From NCBI GenBank assembly GCA_022457065.1, contig JAJGBQ010000003.1, positions 4,154,001 through 4,218,000 on the forward strand: a stretch of DNA of 64,000 bases, in the 5' to 3' direction. Under the pieces are notes generated by a model. That model did no database searches. It was not told the DNA's origin and worked only from the letters and a program-made list of their open reading frames with translations. The translations under genes were made by a program, and so were the position numbers. Source of the stretch: Curvularia sp. ZM96. Taxonomy: Eukaryota > Ascomycota > Dothideomycetes > Pleosporales > Pleosporaceae. Every line of letters starts with the position of its first letter. Within the stretch, counting starts at the first letter, position 1. Shown piece by piece: positions 11,277 through 23,070 of the stretch.

Positions 11277-13571
11277 ATGGCCGACTTCACCGACAATCTC
11301 AAGCCCTTGTACGACGGCACGGCGACGCTCCAGGCGGAACGCGACGGCTCGCACATGGATGTCGATCAACTAGCACACCACCTAAACAGGGATGGCTTTC
11401 TGGAGCGGCAGGAAAAGGTCCTCGCCATCTTGAGTAAGGAGAAGCTGTTCAACAAAGAGCAGCAACTCAATTTGTCTCGGCCTGACCGGTACCACCTGGG
11501 TCTGGCGAGAGCAAAGGCCATCCAGAGGCTGATGAAACGAGAGGGCTGGGATCACGAAGACTACAGAATGGCCGAATACCTGAACGATGAAATGAGCCCG
11601 TATTTCTTGCATATGAGCATGTTCGGTGAGTCCCGCAATGGCTATCCCTACGGTCGAGAATGTTATGCAGGACCTGTGTAGCTAGGGGCGTGAGGCTGGG
11701 CTAACGTGCACGGCGTCACAGTCACGACAGTACGCGAGCAGGCCTCCGAGGAACAGCAAAAGTTTTGGATGCCCAGGATTCTCAACTACGACATAATTGG
11801 ATGCTATGCACAGACCGAATTGGGCCACGGGAGCAACGTGAAAGGGCTGGAAACGGTCGCCATATGGGACCCAGTAGCAAAGGAATTTGAAATACACAGT
11901 CCAACCCTGACGGCCAGCAAGTGGTGGAATGGGTCAATGGGAAGGACTGCCACACATGCCGTACGTAAATCTCACCACCACCACCACCCCCACCCCTGGA
12001 CTACATTCCAGAACCCGGGACAGCCGCCTGAAAAAGCGCTCGCTGACGTGACCCTTTTTTAGATTATAGTGGCGCAATTGCTCTTGCCGCAATCATGCAG
12101 CTCGCTCAACACGAGCAAAGTTCCTAAACCCAATAACGTCGACCCTGATTACGTCTCTCACGGCCCGCAAACCTTCATCCTGCGGATCCGGGATGAACAG
12201 ACGCATCAGCCTCTGTCCGGTATAGTGGTGGGTGATATCGGCCCGAAGTATGGCTATGCCAGTATGGACAATGGTTACATGCTGTTTGACCACTTTCGTG
12301 CACCAAAATCGGCGATGCTGAGCCGGTATGCAGAGGTCTCAGAAGAGACCAGCACATTCGTGCGGAATGGACACCCGGCAGTGCTATACGGAAGCTTGAC
12401 ATTTGTTCGGGCACAAATCATCATGCATGCAAGACTAGTCCTTGCCCGGGCAGTCACGGTCGCAGTGCGATACTGTGCCATCAGGCGGCAATTCAAGGAC
12501 CGCGATTCCACCAATCCCTCTGACAAGGAGATGAAGGTACTCGACTATCCCACTGTGCAAATTCGCATCTTGCCGCTGCTTGCGACTACCTTTGCACTAC
12601 ATTACACGGGTGAATACATGTACATGCTGTACCAACGGTCGCGGGAGACTATAGAGAAGGGCGACTTTGGGCCATTGGCTGAACTGCATAGCGCAAGCTC
12701 GGGGTTGAAGAGTCTGTGTACGACGCTTGCTGCTGATGGTATCGAGACATGTCGGCGCGCGATGGGTGGCCATGGTTTTGGCGGCGGAAGTGGGCTTGTT
12801 GGGCTAAATGCTGACTACCTCTCTAAGCCAACAGTTGAAGGGGACAACTGGATGATTACACAACAGGTAGCTGCATATCTGATAAAGAAAATGAGCGATG
12901 CTGTCCGACGCCCAGCAACACCACCTCAAGACCCGACCGATGAGCTGTTTCAGTTCTATCTCAAAAACCGTACACACCGCACGCCGCAGGAGGTGGTTAA
13001 AGAAGGGACGGTAGACGATCAGGCCATAGTCGTAGCCTTTCGGTGGCGGGCAGCAGACCTGTCCTATCGTGCCTATCAGGCTCGTGTGGTGGGGAAACAG
13101 CCGTGGACACGTCTGATGAGACAGCTGCACAACCTCAGCCGTGCATATTCTGAGCAAATTCTGGTCAGTAACTTCTATAATGGCCTTGGCTCGGTTCCTT
13201 CTCCCAACCAGTCGGTCTTGCGGACATGCTTCCGGCTGTATGCCTTGTACACACTTGACCAGTACGCTTCATCATTCACGATGACAGCCGCCGTTCCGCC
13301 TGAGTCTGTGTATACTTTGCAGGATCCGATACTTGATTTGATGGCCGAGTTGCGTCCACACGCCGTGAAGCTGGTGGATGCGTGGTCCATACCGGACTGG
13401 CTTCTCAATAGCGCCCTTGGTAGGTATGATGGCAAGGTATACGAGGAGTTGTTCGACATGGCGCACCGGAAGAATCCATTGAACAAAACAACATTCAATC
13501 CAGACTGGCGGAGCGATGAGATTGTGCTGGGCAGTAGAGACGGAGGGAGGCATATACTAGCAAAGCTATAA
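11277..13571 (+). CDS. Acyl-CoA oxidase, peroxisomal
   Basis: Three exons, 11277-11625, 11722-11960 and 12063-13571, introns 96 and 102 bp; 698 aa, the normal length for a fungal acyl-CoA oxidase. The enzyme introduces the 2,3-double bond into acyl-CoA using FAD and passes electrons to O2, making H2O2. Visible signatures are CYAQTELGHGSN, KWWNGSMGRTATHA (restored by splicing intron 2), MGGHGFGG and TVEGDN, in which Glu455 is the expected catalytic base. The C-terminus is HILAKL, a PTS1 signal, as in the neighbouring AMP-ligase. The ATG at 11277 is preferred over non-ATG starts upstream. For intron 1 the acceptor at 11721 is used; an alternative at 11730 stays in frame and removes three residues. 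Being beside an acyl-CoA ligase and a pathway-type regulator suggests a specialised chain-shortening role and not bulk fatty-acid oxidation. Confidence 0.93.
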
Positions 13572-14622
13572 TAGGATGCAGTGGCGTCCAATTAGCCGAA
13601 CGGATATCTGACAGAAACCCGTCAAGTGTCAACCGTGATGAGAAGCCGAAACTTGGGGTAGCGTGAAACGGAACCGTGAAGATCATTGATTCTCGACCCA
13701 CCCCTCGATTTTTTTTGCAAGTGAGGGCGTCCGGTGAAAGGTCGGGTAGGAATACATAGTAGACAAGGGAATCAAGAGAAGAAGTAAAAATCTACCCCTG
13801 AGAGACGTCATGGCACAGCGGCTCCACTGTCTAGCTGCAGCGTGCTGCACAAAGACTGGAGCGATATCTCCAGCCAACAGGCAACTCTGTAATATGGGGC
13901 CAAGAAGCCGTTGCAAAAGGGCCGATGGGAGCCCAAAGCTGACATGTTGCTGGTGATTCGGGGCCCATGCTATACGGCTGTTGAAACGGCGGGCTCTTGT
14001 GCATGTGGTACCAGTTCGGAAGTGGGCGGACAGAAGGGCCAAGCATGGCAAATAGGAGGCCCGGCAAAGGATGGGAAAAGTTGACGCTAGCCCTTGGGCA
14101 CGGCGGGTCGAAACACACATGGAGTTAGGAGGCCTCTGGCTGCTGTAGCAGTATCTGCAGAAAGTGGAAAGCCGTTGGGCCGCCAAGCCCAGTGTCTTCT
14201 CCGAGTTGAGTTTGACTCAGCAACAGTCGGAGGCCTGGCGCTTGTGACGCACGACGCACGACGCACCAACTGCGGCACATCAAGCACACCATGCAGGGCC
14301 GTTTTCCCGACCGCCGGGCCTGAACTGCAGACAACCTCCCTTACCATACTCTACTCATTCTCTGCCAACCGGCCTACATGGACTCTTTTACGTGAGCCAC
14401 CGGGCGCTTACCTCGACGTGTGTGACGGCCCTCGACTGGGTTTCAGCCAGCGCTGCACACGTGACGGCGCGCTACACTCCTTCTGGTCTGCCCGACTTCT
14501 GCGTGCCTGACAAACATACCTAGTGGTGTCCTGACTGGGTCGTTCGTTTTTTTTTCCGTCCCGTAATCATTACCTCGTTGTTGGTCATTCGATCTGCTTG
14601 CACTAGACCCCATTGCCTGTCA
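13572..14622. other. Intergenic, regulator promoter region
   Basis: About 1 kb between the oxidase stop and the Zn2Cys6 gene. I see no gene. A 7-base unit (GACGCAC) occurs three times in tandem at about 14245-14265. A pyrimidine-rich stretch lies just before the regulator ATG. Confidence 0.4.
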
Positions 14623-16925
14623 ATGTCCTATCGGGGAAGGCCCAGCAAGGGTTGCGAGGCTTGTCGAGCCCGTAAGGTCAAGGTGAGCACCACTGCTTCT
14701 CAGGGCCACGTTGCAGGCGCAAAGGACAAGGCTAATACCAGTGTAGTGCGACGAGGCTAGGCCGTCCTGCAGTCGCTGCATCAAGTCCAATCACGAATGC
14801 AAGTACCGCGACCAGGCCGATATCCTCTTTCGGAACCAGACTGCTTCTGCTGCGCAGAGAGCCGAGGAATCATGGCGAAAGAGGTCCAAATCCCACCAGC
14901 GCCCATCCACGGCAGACAACAGTGTTGCCTACGTGAAAACTCCCCCAAGCGATGAATCGACTCCGCCGGCGCTGGACGACACGCGTTCCTCCAACGGCAG
15001 CGTACCTTCGCCGAGCGGGTCGACTGATGACCCTAGCGCTCAAGATGCATCCACCATTACCCTCGCGACCATTGACCTCAGTAAAATGACCATTACGCCC
15101 GCAGTGAACCCTGACTTTCGCCGAAAAGCATTTGAGCGCTTCGTGTACGACTTTGTGCTGCCAGACTCGCCGACGCGGCCAAAGGACGAGCCTTCTGATG
15201 CCTTGTGGACTTTTATTCCCGTGCTGTACCAGGGCGCCGCCGAGGACTCACTGATAGCCACCGCCGTCGACGCCGTTTCCTATGTCAACTACTCGAATCG
15301 CTGCAAAGACGCCCATGCAGCTGCATTAGGCGAGGAGTGTGTTGCCAAGGCTATTCCCATGCTGACCAAGGTCATTGCGGATAAGAAGCGATCGGCCACC
15401 AACGAAGCGTTATGCTCAGTGTATCTCATGGGGGTTTACGAGGTATGCAAAGACTCTTGTGAACGAGCAAGAAAAATCTAACTTGGTTAGAACCTCACCA
15501 ACGTGCAGCGAAAAGGCACGTTTATTGCTCATCACCATGGCGCAACGGCTTTACTCCAGCTGCGAACGGTAGAGCAGTACTACAGCGATCCAATATCAGC
15601 CAGAGTCTACGAAGTAGCCTACGCGCAAATGGTAATATCGCCGTATGCCTTTTCTGTCCATTGCTGACTCTCCGCAGTTACTCGGCAACCTACAATCGGC
15701 CAAGCGCCCACCCATACCCACGAGAGAAGTGGTCAAGACAGAAGAATACCTTCCGAGTCTTTACAGCAATTCTAATGTTTTTGTTATTCGCCTGATCTGG
15801 AGAGAGGCCATGCTTCATGCGAAATGGCACGAGATTAAGCAAAGCGTCCACCCGCCTACGAATCGCCTGGCGATGCAAGAAATTCTGCAGGCTGCTATCC
15901 AGTTGGACAGCGATTTCCAGGCCTGGGAGTCATCATTAACGCCAGCTTGGGATTATCAAATGGCGCCGAATACACCAGAAGCTCGGGCACCGTACGACGA
16001 GAAGTGGCAGAGCCTCTTTCTAGCGTGTCGGGGCGCGCCGCCAGAGATTCATGCATATCCAAGTCTCAAGAGATGTTGGATATGGGGCTTCTATCGAACA
16101 GCCCGCGTATTTCTCTTGCGTGATTTTCTTGAGATGTTGAATTGGATGTTGCGGTTCCCAGAACCGGCTCCGTCGTATATTTCCCAAACTGGATGCGGCC
16201 TGACGGCCCTGGACGGAGAACACATCACCACTGCATTCAGTACTAGAAGCCTGCGCATGCGTCACTCAGCTGCTACTACTCACTTGGTCGAGGTCATCGA
16301 AAAGAACTGCTCGGCTCTAGTTAGCAGCTTCACCGTCCCGATACATCTCAAGTCGTACCATGACGTTGTAGGCATGAGAGGTTATGTTTGCTTATGGCCA
16401 TTGGGCATCATGGATGCTACCCTAAACTCAGGTCTTGTTCCTGACATAAACGCGCCAGGAATGTCATCGCCGCAGCCACCGACCCAGTTCCCATCTAATC
16501 AGATGGCATCGCCGAATTCCGACTCTTTTCGACCAAACTCCGACTCAGATCTCAAGCATGCATATGCAGCGGCGCCACAGTTTTCAGAAGTCTTTGCTAT
16601 CATATCGAAGACGGAAGGCGACCAAGGGTCGAGTGCAAGCAACAGCCCAGTAAACAACATACCAGCATATGACCATATGGCGAAGAAGAACCACGTGTTT
16701 GACTCGAATCCGCCACACCCTTATGATAGTCCACTCAATCTTCCTCCGGACTTGGAAGTGCCCGAACCAAAGAGGATGGATGTTGCGGCAAGACGTGAGT
16801 GGATCAACAGGCTCATGTACTACTTGGCGGTGGAGCTAGGGCTGAAGAAGGCGCTGTATGTACCGCTTACTGAAGGGTACATGCCGATAGTGAAGCCTGG
16901 TATTGATCGCATTCTGGGGCGGTGA
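14623..16925 (+). CDS. Zn2Cys6 fungal transcription factor
   Basis: Four exons: 14623-14682, 14747-15442, 15491-15631 and 15678-16925; introns of 64, 48 and 46 bp; 714 aa. The binuclear zinc cluster is split by intron 1. When spliced it reads Cys11-x2-Cys14-x6-Cys21-x6-Cys28-x2-Cys31-x6-Cys38, a canonical Zn2Cys6 DNA-binding motif. A Ser/Pro-rich linker follows (about 60-120), then a fungal-specific regulator domain of the Fungal_trans_2/DUF3468 type. The C-terminus is conserved-looking (MPIVKPGIDRILGR). Splicing is well supported: each intron is in phase 0 and intron 2 has a CTAAC branch site. It is the last gene of the 4.6-17 kb group and the obvious candidate pathway regulator for the ligase, acyltransferase and oxidase. 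That link is inference from position. Confidence 0.92.
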
Positions 16926-17989
16926 GTTGTCATGGGAGGAAAGCACTGGAAATTTACGGCGTACGACGCAACAAGCATACAGCATCCAGCCGGCGTTCTA
17001 CAAGCTTGCATCAGCAAGGGTCTGTTTTATTGTTATTATTATTATGATTAATCTTCGATGATCCGGCAACATATTAGTGGCATTTTAGTTTGGGTTTGGA
17101 CATATGGAGCGCGTTTTTGAGGCTAGGCGCACGGTACATTTGTATATAGGGAAGGATGTGGGTGGCAGTGATGCTGGTCATTGATGGATAGGTATGATTA
17201 GGAACAAAGCAGCAGTATATGAAGATATGAAATGCTCATGGTGTTTGTATGATGTGACTGCTAGCCTTCTGTATAACCCTTGCGATCTGGTCAGTCATTT
17301 TCGGCACACTGATGAACGTTATGCAACTTCTCCAAATAGGCCCTTTAAATGTGGATGAGCGTGGATGCTAGCAAACTATAAACACAGAAGTGTACAGAGT
17401 ACAGAGGTACCTTTCAAAAGTAACAAGATAGTATTTGAAGATTATCTAGCAGTCAGTTATATAAGGGTTATTTTTCTACTCTTCTAATCTTATATACTTA
17501 TACCCTTTTATAACTTGTCTAAATAGTGTTTAGGCCGTCTTTTTACCTTGATCTTTCCACCACAATATTGCTCACCTTATCAAATTCCAGTCTCCATCTC
17601 AGCGCTCGGAGATACGCCCCGCGCTAATCTAAGCCCCGACCCCACATTCCACGCTTACATAACGCACCGCAGCCCATCTGAACTCTCACTCGACTGTGCC
17701 TTGTCCTCCTCAGCCCCAAACGCCCTTCCCGCAATCCGCAATTGACGCTAGCACTGGAGCAGGACATACAGAATCTTTAGGGCATTTTTCGCTGCTCCAA
17801 TTCTCGAAAGATATCCGGCATAAGCATAGTTTAGCCCACGTGGTCAGACTGGAAAAAAAGAGCTAGCGAATTGAACTCAAGCAAGCCATTGCAAAGAAAG
17901 AAGAGAGAGACCATTGATTGAAATCGACTCCGCCAGAAAAATCCAGAAATTTCAATCAACGAGAAAAAAGAATTGAAAACTCCGCCAAA
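16926..17989. other. Intergenic, AT-rich segment
   Basis: About 1 kb between the regulator and the acetyltransferase gene. The middle part (about 17030-17540) is markedly AT-rich compared with both sides, including an imperfect inverted repeat at 17458-17512. This marks a composition boundary between the cluster and the housekeeping block. No gene is seen. Confidence 0.45.
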
Positions 17990-18658
17990 ATGGACATCCG
18001 CGTGCTGCACCCGTCGGACATTCCGCACGTACAACTCGCCAACATCACCAACCTGCCGGAAAACTATTTTTGCAAGTACTACCTGTACCACGCCATGAGC
18101 TGGCCGCAACTCAGCTACGTCGCCGTCGACGTCTCGCGGCCGCCCAAGACGCCGTACGACCCGCCGAAGATTGTGGGGTACGTGCTGGCGAAGATGGAAG
18201 AGGAGCCGACCGACGGCGTGCAGCACGGGCACATTACGTCGTTGTCTGTGATGCGAACGCACCGGCGGCTGGGGCTGGCTGAGAAGCTGATGCGACAGAG
18301 CCAGCGCGCCATGGCCGAGACGTTCAACGCACACTATGTTTCTCTACATGTGCGTGTGTCGAATACGGCGGCCCTGCATTTGTACCGCAATACGCTGGGT
18401 TTTACGGTGGATAAGGTGGAGCCCAAGTACTATGCCGACGGCGAGGATGCGTACAGTATGCGGATTGAGCTGGCGGAGCTGAAGCAGAAGATCAAGGAGG
18501 AGGAGAAGGAGGTGTTTGGGAGTGAGGGCGTGGATGAGGGCGAGGCGGTGGGGAGTGAAGGGCGCGAGGAGATGAAGAAGGTACGGGTGGGCAGGGGGAG
18601 GGGGGTTGTCGATTTGGTAGAGAAGAACGAGGCTGCTGCTACTACAGCTACGGCTTGA
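17990..18658 (+). CDS. ARD1: N-terminal acetyltransferase NatA catalytic subunit
   Basis: Single exon, 222 aa. This is the GNAT-fold catalytic subunit of NatA (Ard1/Naa10), which acetylates protein N-termini at the ribosome together with Nat1/Naa15. The sequence is close to the conserved family throughout: the start MDIRVLHPSDIPHVQ, the substrate-pocket segment NLPENYFCKYYLYH, and the acetyl-CoA loop RRLGLA (92-97, the RxxGxG/A motif). LYRNTLGF and KYYADGEDAYSM follow. The ATG at 17990 has a strong context (CCAAAATGG) and begins exactly where the family begins; an earlier in-frame start adds only non-conserved residues. The C-terminal 60 residues are charged and low-complexity, as is common in fungal Naa10. 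Cytosolic and probably constitutive. Convergent with the gene ending at 19036. Confidence 0.95.
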   Translation: MDIRVLHPSDIPHVQLANITNLPENYFCKYYLYHAMSWPQLSYVAVDVSRPPKTPYDPPKIVGYVLAKMEEEPTDGVQHGHITSLSVMRTHRRLGLAEKLMRQSQRAMAETFNAHYVSLHVRVSNTAALHLYRNTLGFTVDKVEPKYYADGEDAYSMRIELAELKQKIKEEEKEVFGSEGVDEGEAVGSEGREEMKKVRVGRGRGVVDLVEKNEAAATTATA

Positions 18659-19035
18659 AGAGGAGGAGGAGGGAAGAAGAAGCAGGGAGTGGGTAGAAAA
18701 GAGAATAAAAGATGAATATACTACGAATCAAAAGTCTTGGTATCTATCTAGATTCAAACCGCGGTTCTACATCTCTTGCAAAATAGAGAGAAAGAGATGG
18801 AGGAAAAAAAAGAGAAAAGCGGAACGTGGCTACTAACCCCTCCTCCTTGGTTTCAAAAAAAAACGCCAACTAACAATGCAAGATAGCTCGTTAAGATCAG
18901 AAAACAAAATCGAACAAAAAGAGCCGCCAGATTAGACAGTAATTCATATGCCCAGCAACCGGTACATGGATATCGTAAAATCAGTTCGTAAAAAAGCTCG
19001 GCATGACCATCTTTTCCCATCATCCAGTAGTAACA
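18659..19035. other. Convergent 3' region
   Basis: The 377 bases between two convergent stop codons are purine-rich on the plus strand and likely hold both 3' UTRs. No gene is seen. Confidence 0.5.
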
Positions 19036-20656
19036 CTACATCAACCCGCCCAGCACCACCTTGCCCACGCCTCCGACCTCACTCTTAACACCGGCACGAC
19101 AACTATCCTCAAACTCTCTGACGACGCCGGCGAGAATAATCTTTCTGACTCTGGCATCCGCCTTGTTGAACAAGTCGCCGACCAGACTGGGTACGCCGCC
19201 GCCTGCCATGACGACGCTCTCGGGGGTACTGAGCATGGACAGGATGCGGGTGTAGCAATCGATGAGGACGTCGCAGAGGGTGGCGAAAGTGCTGAAGAAA
19301 TCTGGGTCGAAGGGGAGAGACGGGGTTTGCAGGTGTGTGTAGGATTCGTTGGGGAGAAGCAGGTCGTCGGTGGGGGGAGAATCTATGTTCGTGCCCTCGT
19401 TTCCGGTAAAGGAGTTGCTGGGGGTGAGGAGGGGAAAGTCGCCAGTGGCGCTGCTGCTTCGGCGGCCTTTGCTGGATATGCCCATGCCCATGTTGGCGCG
19501 CTTGAACATTTGGGGGAGGCGGGCGCGGCTGAGGGTCGAGGGGTGGGAGCCGTCGGTTGGATGCATGGATTGGTACTGTTCGAATTCGATGAGCAGGGCG
19601 TTGAGGGCTTTGAGGTAGTCCGAGGGCGAGTTTGCGTTGAGGTCGAGGATGGTGGGGAGGGAGAAGCCGAGGAGGAGGTAGTGGGTTGCGCGGCGGGCTT
19701 GGTTGCGCGAGGTGTACGAGGGGAGGCGGGTGAGGTCGGTTTTGGAGAAGAGGAGCGTGTTGAACCAGTATATTCTGCCTTCGTGTCTGGAGGAGTTAGC
19801 TGGAAACTGAGGAGTGAAGAAGTGGTACAACATACGCCTTGCGCAGGTAGTCGAGCGTGGATATTCGCTTCGAGGCGAGCTCGTGGATGTGTTGGAAGAC
19901 GAGGTTGGGATTGGAGCCATTGGGGACGGGGATGGGGGCGGCGGGGGCCAGGGTGCGGTTGGACTGCTGGTTTGCCTGCAGAATGTCCTTTTGCGAGGGA
20001 GGGTGCCGCAATGGCATGGGGACAGCCATGGCGAAGGGAGTCTTTGGCTTGTCTACGGGGCTCCTTTCGTCGAGGTGGGCGTCGGTGTTTTTTTGCTTGT
20101 TCCGCGAGAAGGTGGAGACGGAGAGGCTTGGTCGCGAGGCATGCGACGGGGGCGCCTGGACGGGGGGTTTCTCAGGCTCTGGGGCGATTGTCAGGGTGGC
20201 AGAGTGGTTCCTGGTGTGGGAAGACGACGACGATGATGTCTTGCGGGTGGCCGTGGACGTGTTTGTGCGGAGTGACGCCGAGCGCGAGGTGGTGCGCAGC
20301 TGGGAGCCGAAATCGGTGACGGACGACGCAATGCTCTGCCTGCTTACGTGTCTGCGTCGCGAGGGCGTGGGCGGCTGCTTGGAGGGCAGGTCGGATTGGT
20401 CCGAGTCGTCGGGAGGGGGAGTCTTTAATCTATCGGCGGGCGGTGCGGGCTGCAGAGTGAGCGTGGGCGGCGAGTCGGCGGGGGCAGCGTGCGTGTGGGA
20501 GACGGACAGGGACGAGGCCGTGTGGCGCGAGGCGGCCCTGTTCTTGCTGCCGAAGATGGAGGGGCGGCGAGAGAAGATGCTCTGCGAGGGCGGCGGCGGC
20601 TGCTGTTGTTGCTGCTGTTGTTGCTGCTGCTGGAGCTGCAGATGGGGGTTGACCAT
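19036..20656 (-). CDS. Unrecognised poly-Gln protein, conserved-looking C-terminal half
   Basis: Two exons, 20656-19836 and 19786-19036, with a 49-bp GTATGT intron; 523 aa from the first clear ATG. I do not recognise the family. The N-terminal half is disordered in appearance: a run of about a dozen Gln followed by Pro (20600-20640), then Ser/Thr/Pro-rich sequence. From about residue 240 the composition becomes globular, beginning NLVFQHIHELASKRISTLDY. The splice (LRKA to HEGRIYWFN) falls inside this globular part and keeps it in frame. The C-terminal part has helical, Leu-rich segments (KALNALLIEFEQY, FATLCDVLIDCYTRIL). There is no signal peptide or membrane segment. It is head-to-head with the cytidylyltransferase gene across 0.7 kb and may share its promoter. 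Open sequence continues upstream of the ATG, so the start could be longer. Confidence 0.75.
20600..20640. repeat. CAG/CAA (poly-Gln) triplet tract
   Basis: Read on the minus strand, this is an interrupted run of CAG and CAA codons in the N-terminus of the gene at 19036-20656. It should encode a dozen or so glutamines and is a likely length polymorphism. Confidence 0.8.
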
Positions 20657-21358
20657 GGTGAAGTCGGTCTGGGGGCTTGGGGCTTGGGCTTGGGGCGCTG
20701 GCAAAGTGTGGGGCAGCCGAGCGATCAGGGGCTGTTTCAGCTCACCGACCCTGAGGGAACCTCCCGCCTGGGTCTGGCTATGCAGCGCCGTCGCCGTCGT
20801 CTGGTCGGGCTCGTGGGAGGGGGGGTGTCAGGCACGACAGTCGCAGGACGCGGCGAGGGGTCGGGGCGCGAGGGGTGTTTTAAAAGAAGAAAAAGACGTA
20901 GCACTGCACGGCTGCGCTCTGCCAAACGGCCACTGTGTTTCCGGTTCGCGGTGCCAGCTGGAGGACTGCGCGCGCCTATCACTCGTCCAAGACATTCACC
21001 CCGACGCAGGAACGCGCCGAGGGAGAGCGCCCACCCCTGCCCGCGCCCGGCCATGCGCCCGAGACGGGCCTAATCAACGGCCTCTGCCTCGAGCACCATC
21101 GCGAAGCCCCACGCCGTGGCAGGCCTGTCGCCGTCGCTAGCCACGTGCGCGCACGCCCAGGGACCACACGCTGACCGCGACGGCAAAAGGAGCGCAGCAG
21201 CAACTCCCATAGCCGGCCGCTCTCCATCCCTCCCGACCTCCCTCCCCTTTCGCCGCCTCTGCCCCCAGCCAGTCAGCCGCCCGCCCGCCGTCAGCCAGCC
21301 AGTATCCTCCGCCCCGCCCGCCGCCTGCTGCTACCCCACGCTCACGCCCACGCCCACA
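20657..21358. other. Divergent promoter region
   Basis: 702 bases between two head-to-head genes. It is GC-rich, with C-rich tracts on the plus strand from about 21200 and short CCAGCCAG-like repeats near 21265-21300. No credible ORF. Probably a bidirectional promoter. Confidence 0.45.
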
Positions 21359-23070
21359 ATGCAGCGCAGACACAGCGCCCGAGTACGACGCCCCCTACCA
21401 CACGCCGTGCACGTGCAATTCCTGCCAATGCAGTGTTAACAGGACACAGGGCGAATGGATCCCTACAGAGGGCCAGTGGCCCGTCGACCCTCAGCAAGAC
21501 GTCGAGGTGTCCGAGGACCGCATCTGGGTCGATGGCTGCTTCGACTTTGCCCACCACGGTACGCACCCGCGGCCACGGCCATGACCGTCGTTCTACGTGC
21601 TTACACTCGCAGGCCACGCTGGAGCCATGCTGCAGGCCCGCCAGCTGGGCACCGAGCTCTACGTCGGCGTCCACTCAGACGAGGCCATCCTCGAGAACAA
21701 GGGCCCGACGGTGATGCGCCTGGACGAGCGGTATACAATCTCGGTACACTACACCAGCTAACCTCCTCCGGCTGACGACGATAGTATTACCGCCGTCGAG
21801 GCCTGCCGATGGGCCACAAAGGCCATCCCCCGGGCCCCTTACGTCACCTCGCTGCCCTGGATCACCCACTACGGCTGTCAGTACGTGGTCCATGGCGACG
21901 ACATTACCTCCGATAGCGATGGAAAGGACTGCTACCGCTATGTCAAGCAGGCCGGCAGATTCAAGGTCGTCAAGCGCACCCCTGGCATCTCCACAACCGA
22001 CCTAGTTGGCCGCATGCTGCTGTGCACCCGGTCGCACTTCATCCCTTCACTCGACAAGCGGCTATCCGGCGAAGAGGGCCCAGGCGATGAGGCCGAGCGC
22101 ACAAGAAATGGCCAGGAAATGCTGCAACGCATCAAGGACTATGCAACCGATGCTTCGGGCCGGGCGCCAGGCTGCGATGTGTGGTATTGGCATGCTTCCC
22201 GACCCGTCAAGCTGCGACGAACCACCACCAGCGCCGTCACCAGCCCAACACGCCCTGGCCACCCCCGCCAAGAGTCGATGCCCATTGCGCCCGTCAGGGA
22301 GGAGAAGGGCAAGTTCAACCAGCTCGTCGAAGGCAAGGGCGTCAAGCCCGGCCAATCGGTCGTCTACGTCGACGGCGGCTGGGATCTCTTCTCCTCAGGC
22401 CACATTGAGTTCCTACGTTCAGTCACACAATGTGAAGAGGACCGTGCCAAGGAGAATGGCTGGTACACCGAGGAAGCCAAGCAGCAGCGCATAGACAAGA
22501 CGGGCGAGGACTACGGCCCGGTCTTTTTGATCGCCGGTATTCATGACGATGAGGTTATCAACCACTGGAAGGGCATCAACTACCCAATTATGAACATCTT
22601 TGAGCGTGGGCTCTGCGTCCTGCAGTGCAAGGTACGTGGGGTGGTTCCATTTTTCTTTTCTTTTTAAATCCATTACTTCACTCCATCCTCATGACCCGCA
22701 CTAAACCCAACAGTACATCCACGCCACCATCTTTGGCGCGCCCTTCTCGCTCAGCAAAGCCTTCCTCCACGCGCTCCCGTACCCCTCTCCCTTGACCATC
22801 TACCACGGCAAAACAACTTTTATGCCCCTGCAGTTCGACCCCTATGCGGTGCCCAAGGCCCTAAACATCTACCATGAGATTGGCGACCACGGCTTCCAAA
22901 ACGTCAATGCTGCCGAGATTGTCGCCAGAATTATGAAGGGGAGAGCCCTATATGAAGAGCGTCAGCGCAAAAAGGGCGAAAAGGCCGTCACCGAGGATGC
23001 CGAGAAACTGCGGCAGGAAATGGAGCGAGAGCAGAGGAGGCGGGAGGTCGAGGGCCAGTTTGGTCTCTAG
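21359..23070 (+). CDS. ECT1: CTP:phosphoethanolamine cytidylyltransferase
   Basis: Five exons: 21359-21382, 21450-21558, 21613-21730, 21785-22631 and 22714-23070; 484 aa. The enzyme makes CDP-ethanolamine from CTP and phosphoethanolamine in the Kennedy pathway for phosphatidylethanolamine. The first nucleotidyltransferase domain shows GCFDFAHHGHAGAM, with the HxGH active site at residues 43-46, created only by splicing. RTPGISTTDLVGRM is its second signature. A second domain begins at YVDGGWDLFSSGHIEF, whose degraded HxGH (SSGH) is normal for this two-domain family. A charged helical tail closes the protein. Three later splice joins are well supported by phase and family sequence. The 24-base first exon is the weak point: no ATG lies in frame in exon 2, and 21359 is the nearest start that splices in phase 0. 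Confidence 0.92.

Noticed and set aside
19003..20319. 438-codon plus-strand ORF
   Set aside because: Antisense shadow of the poly-Gln gene; Gly/Val/Arg-rich repeats expected from its codon bias.
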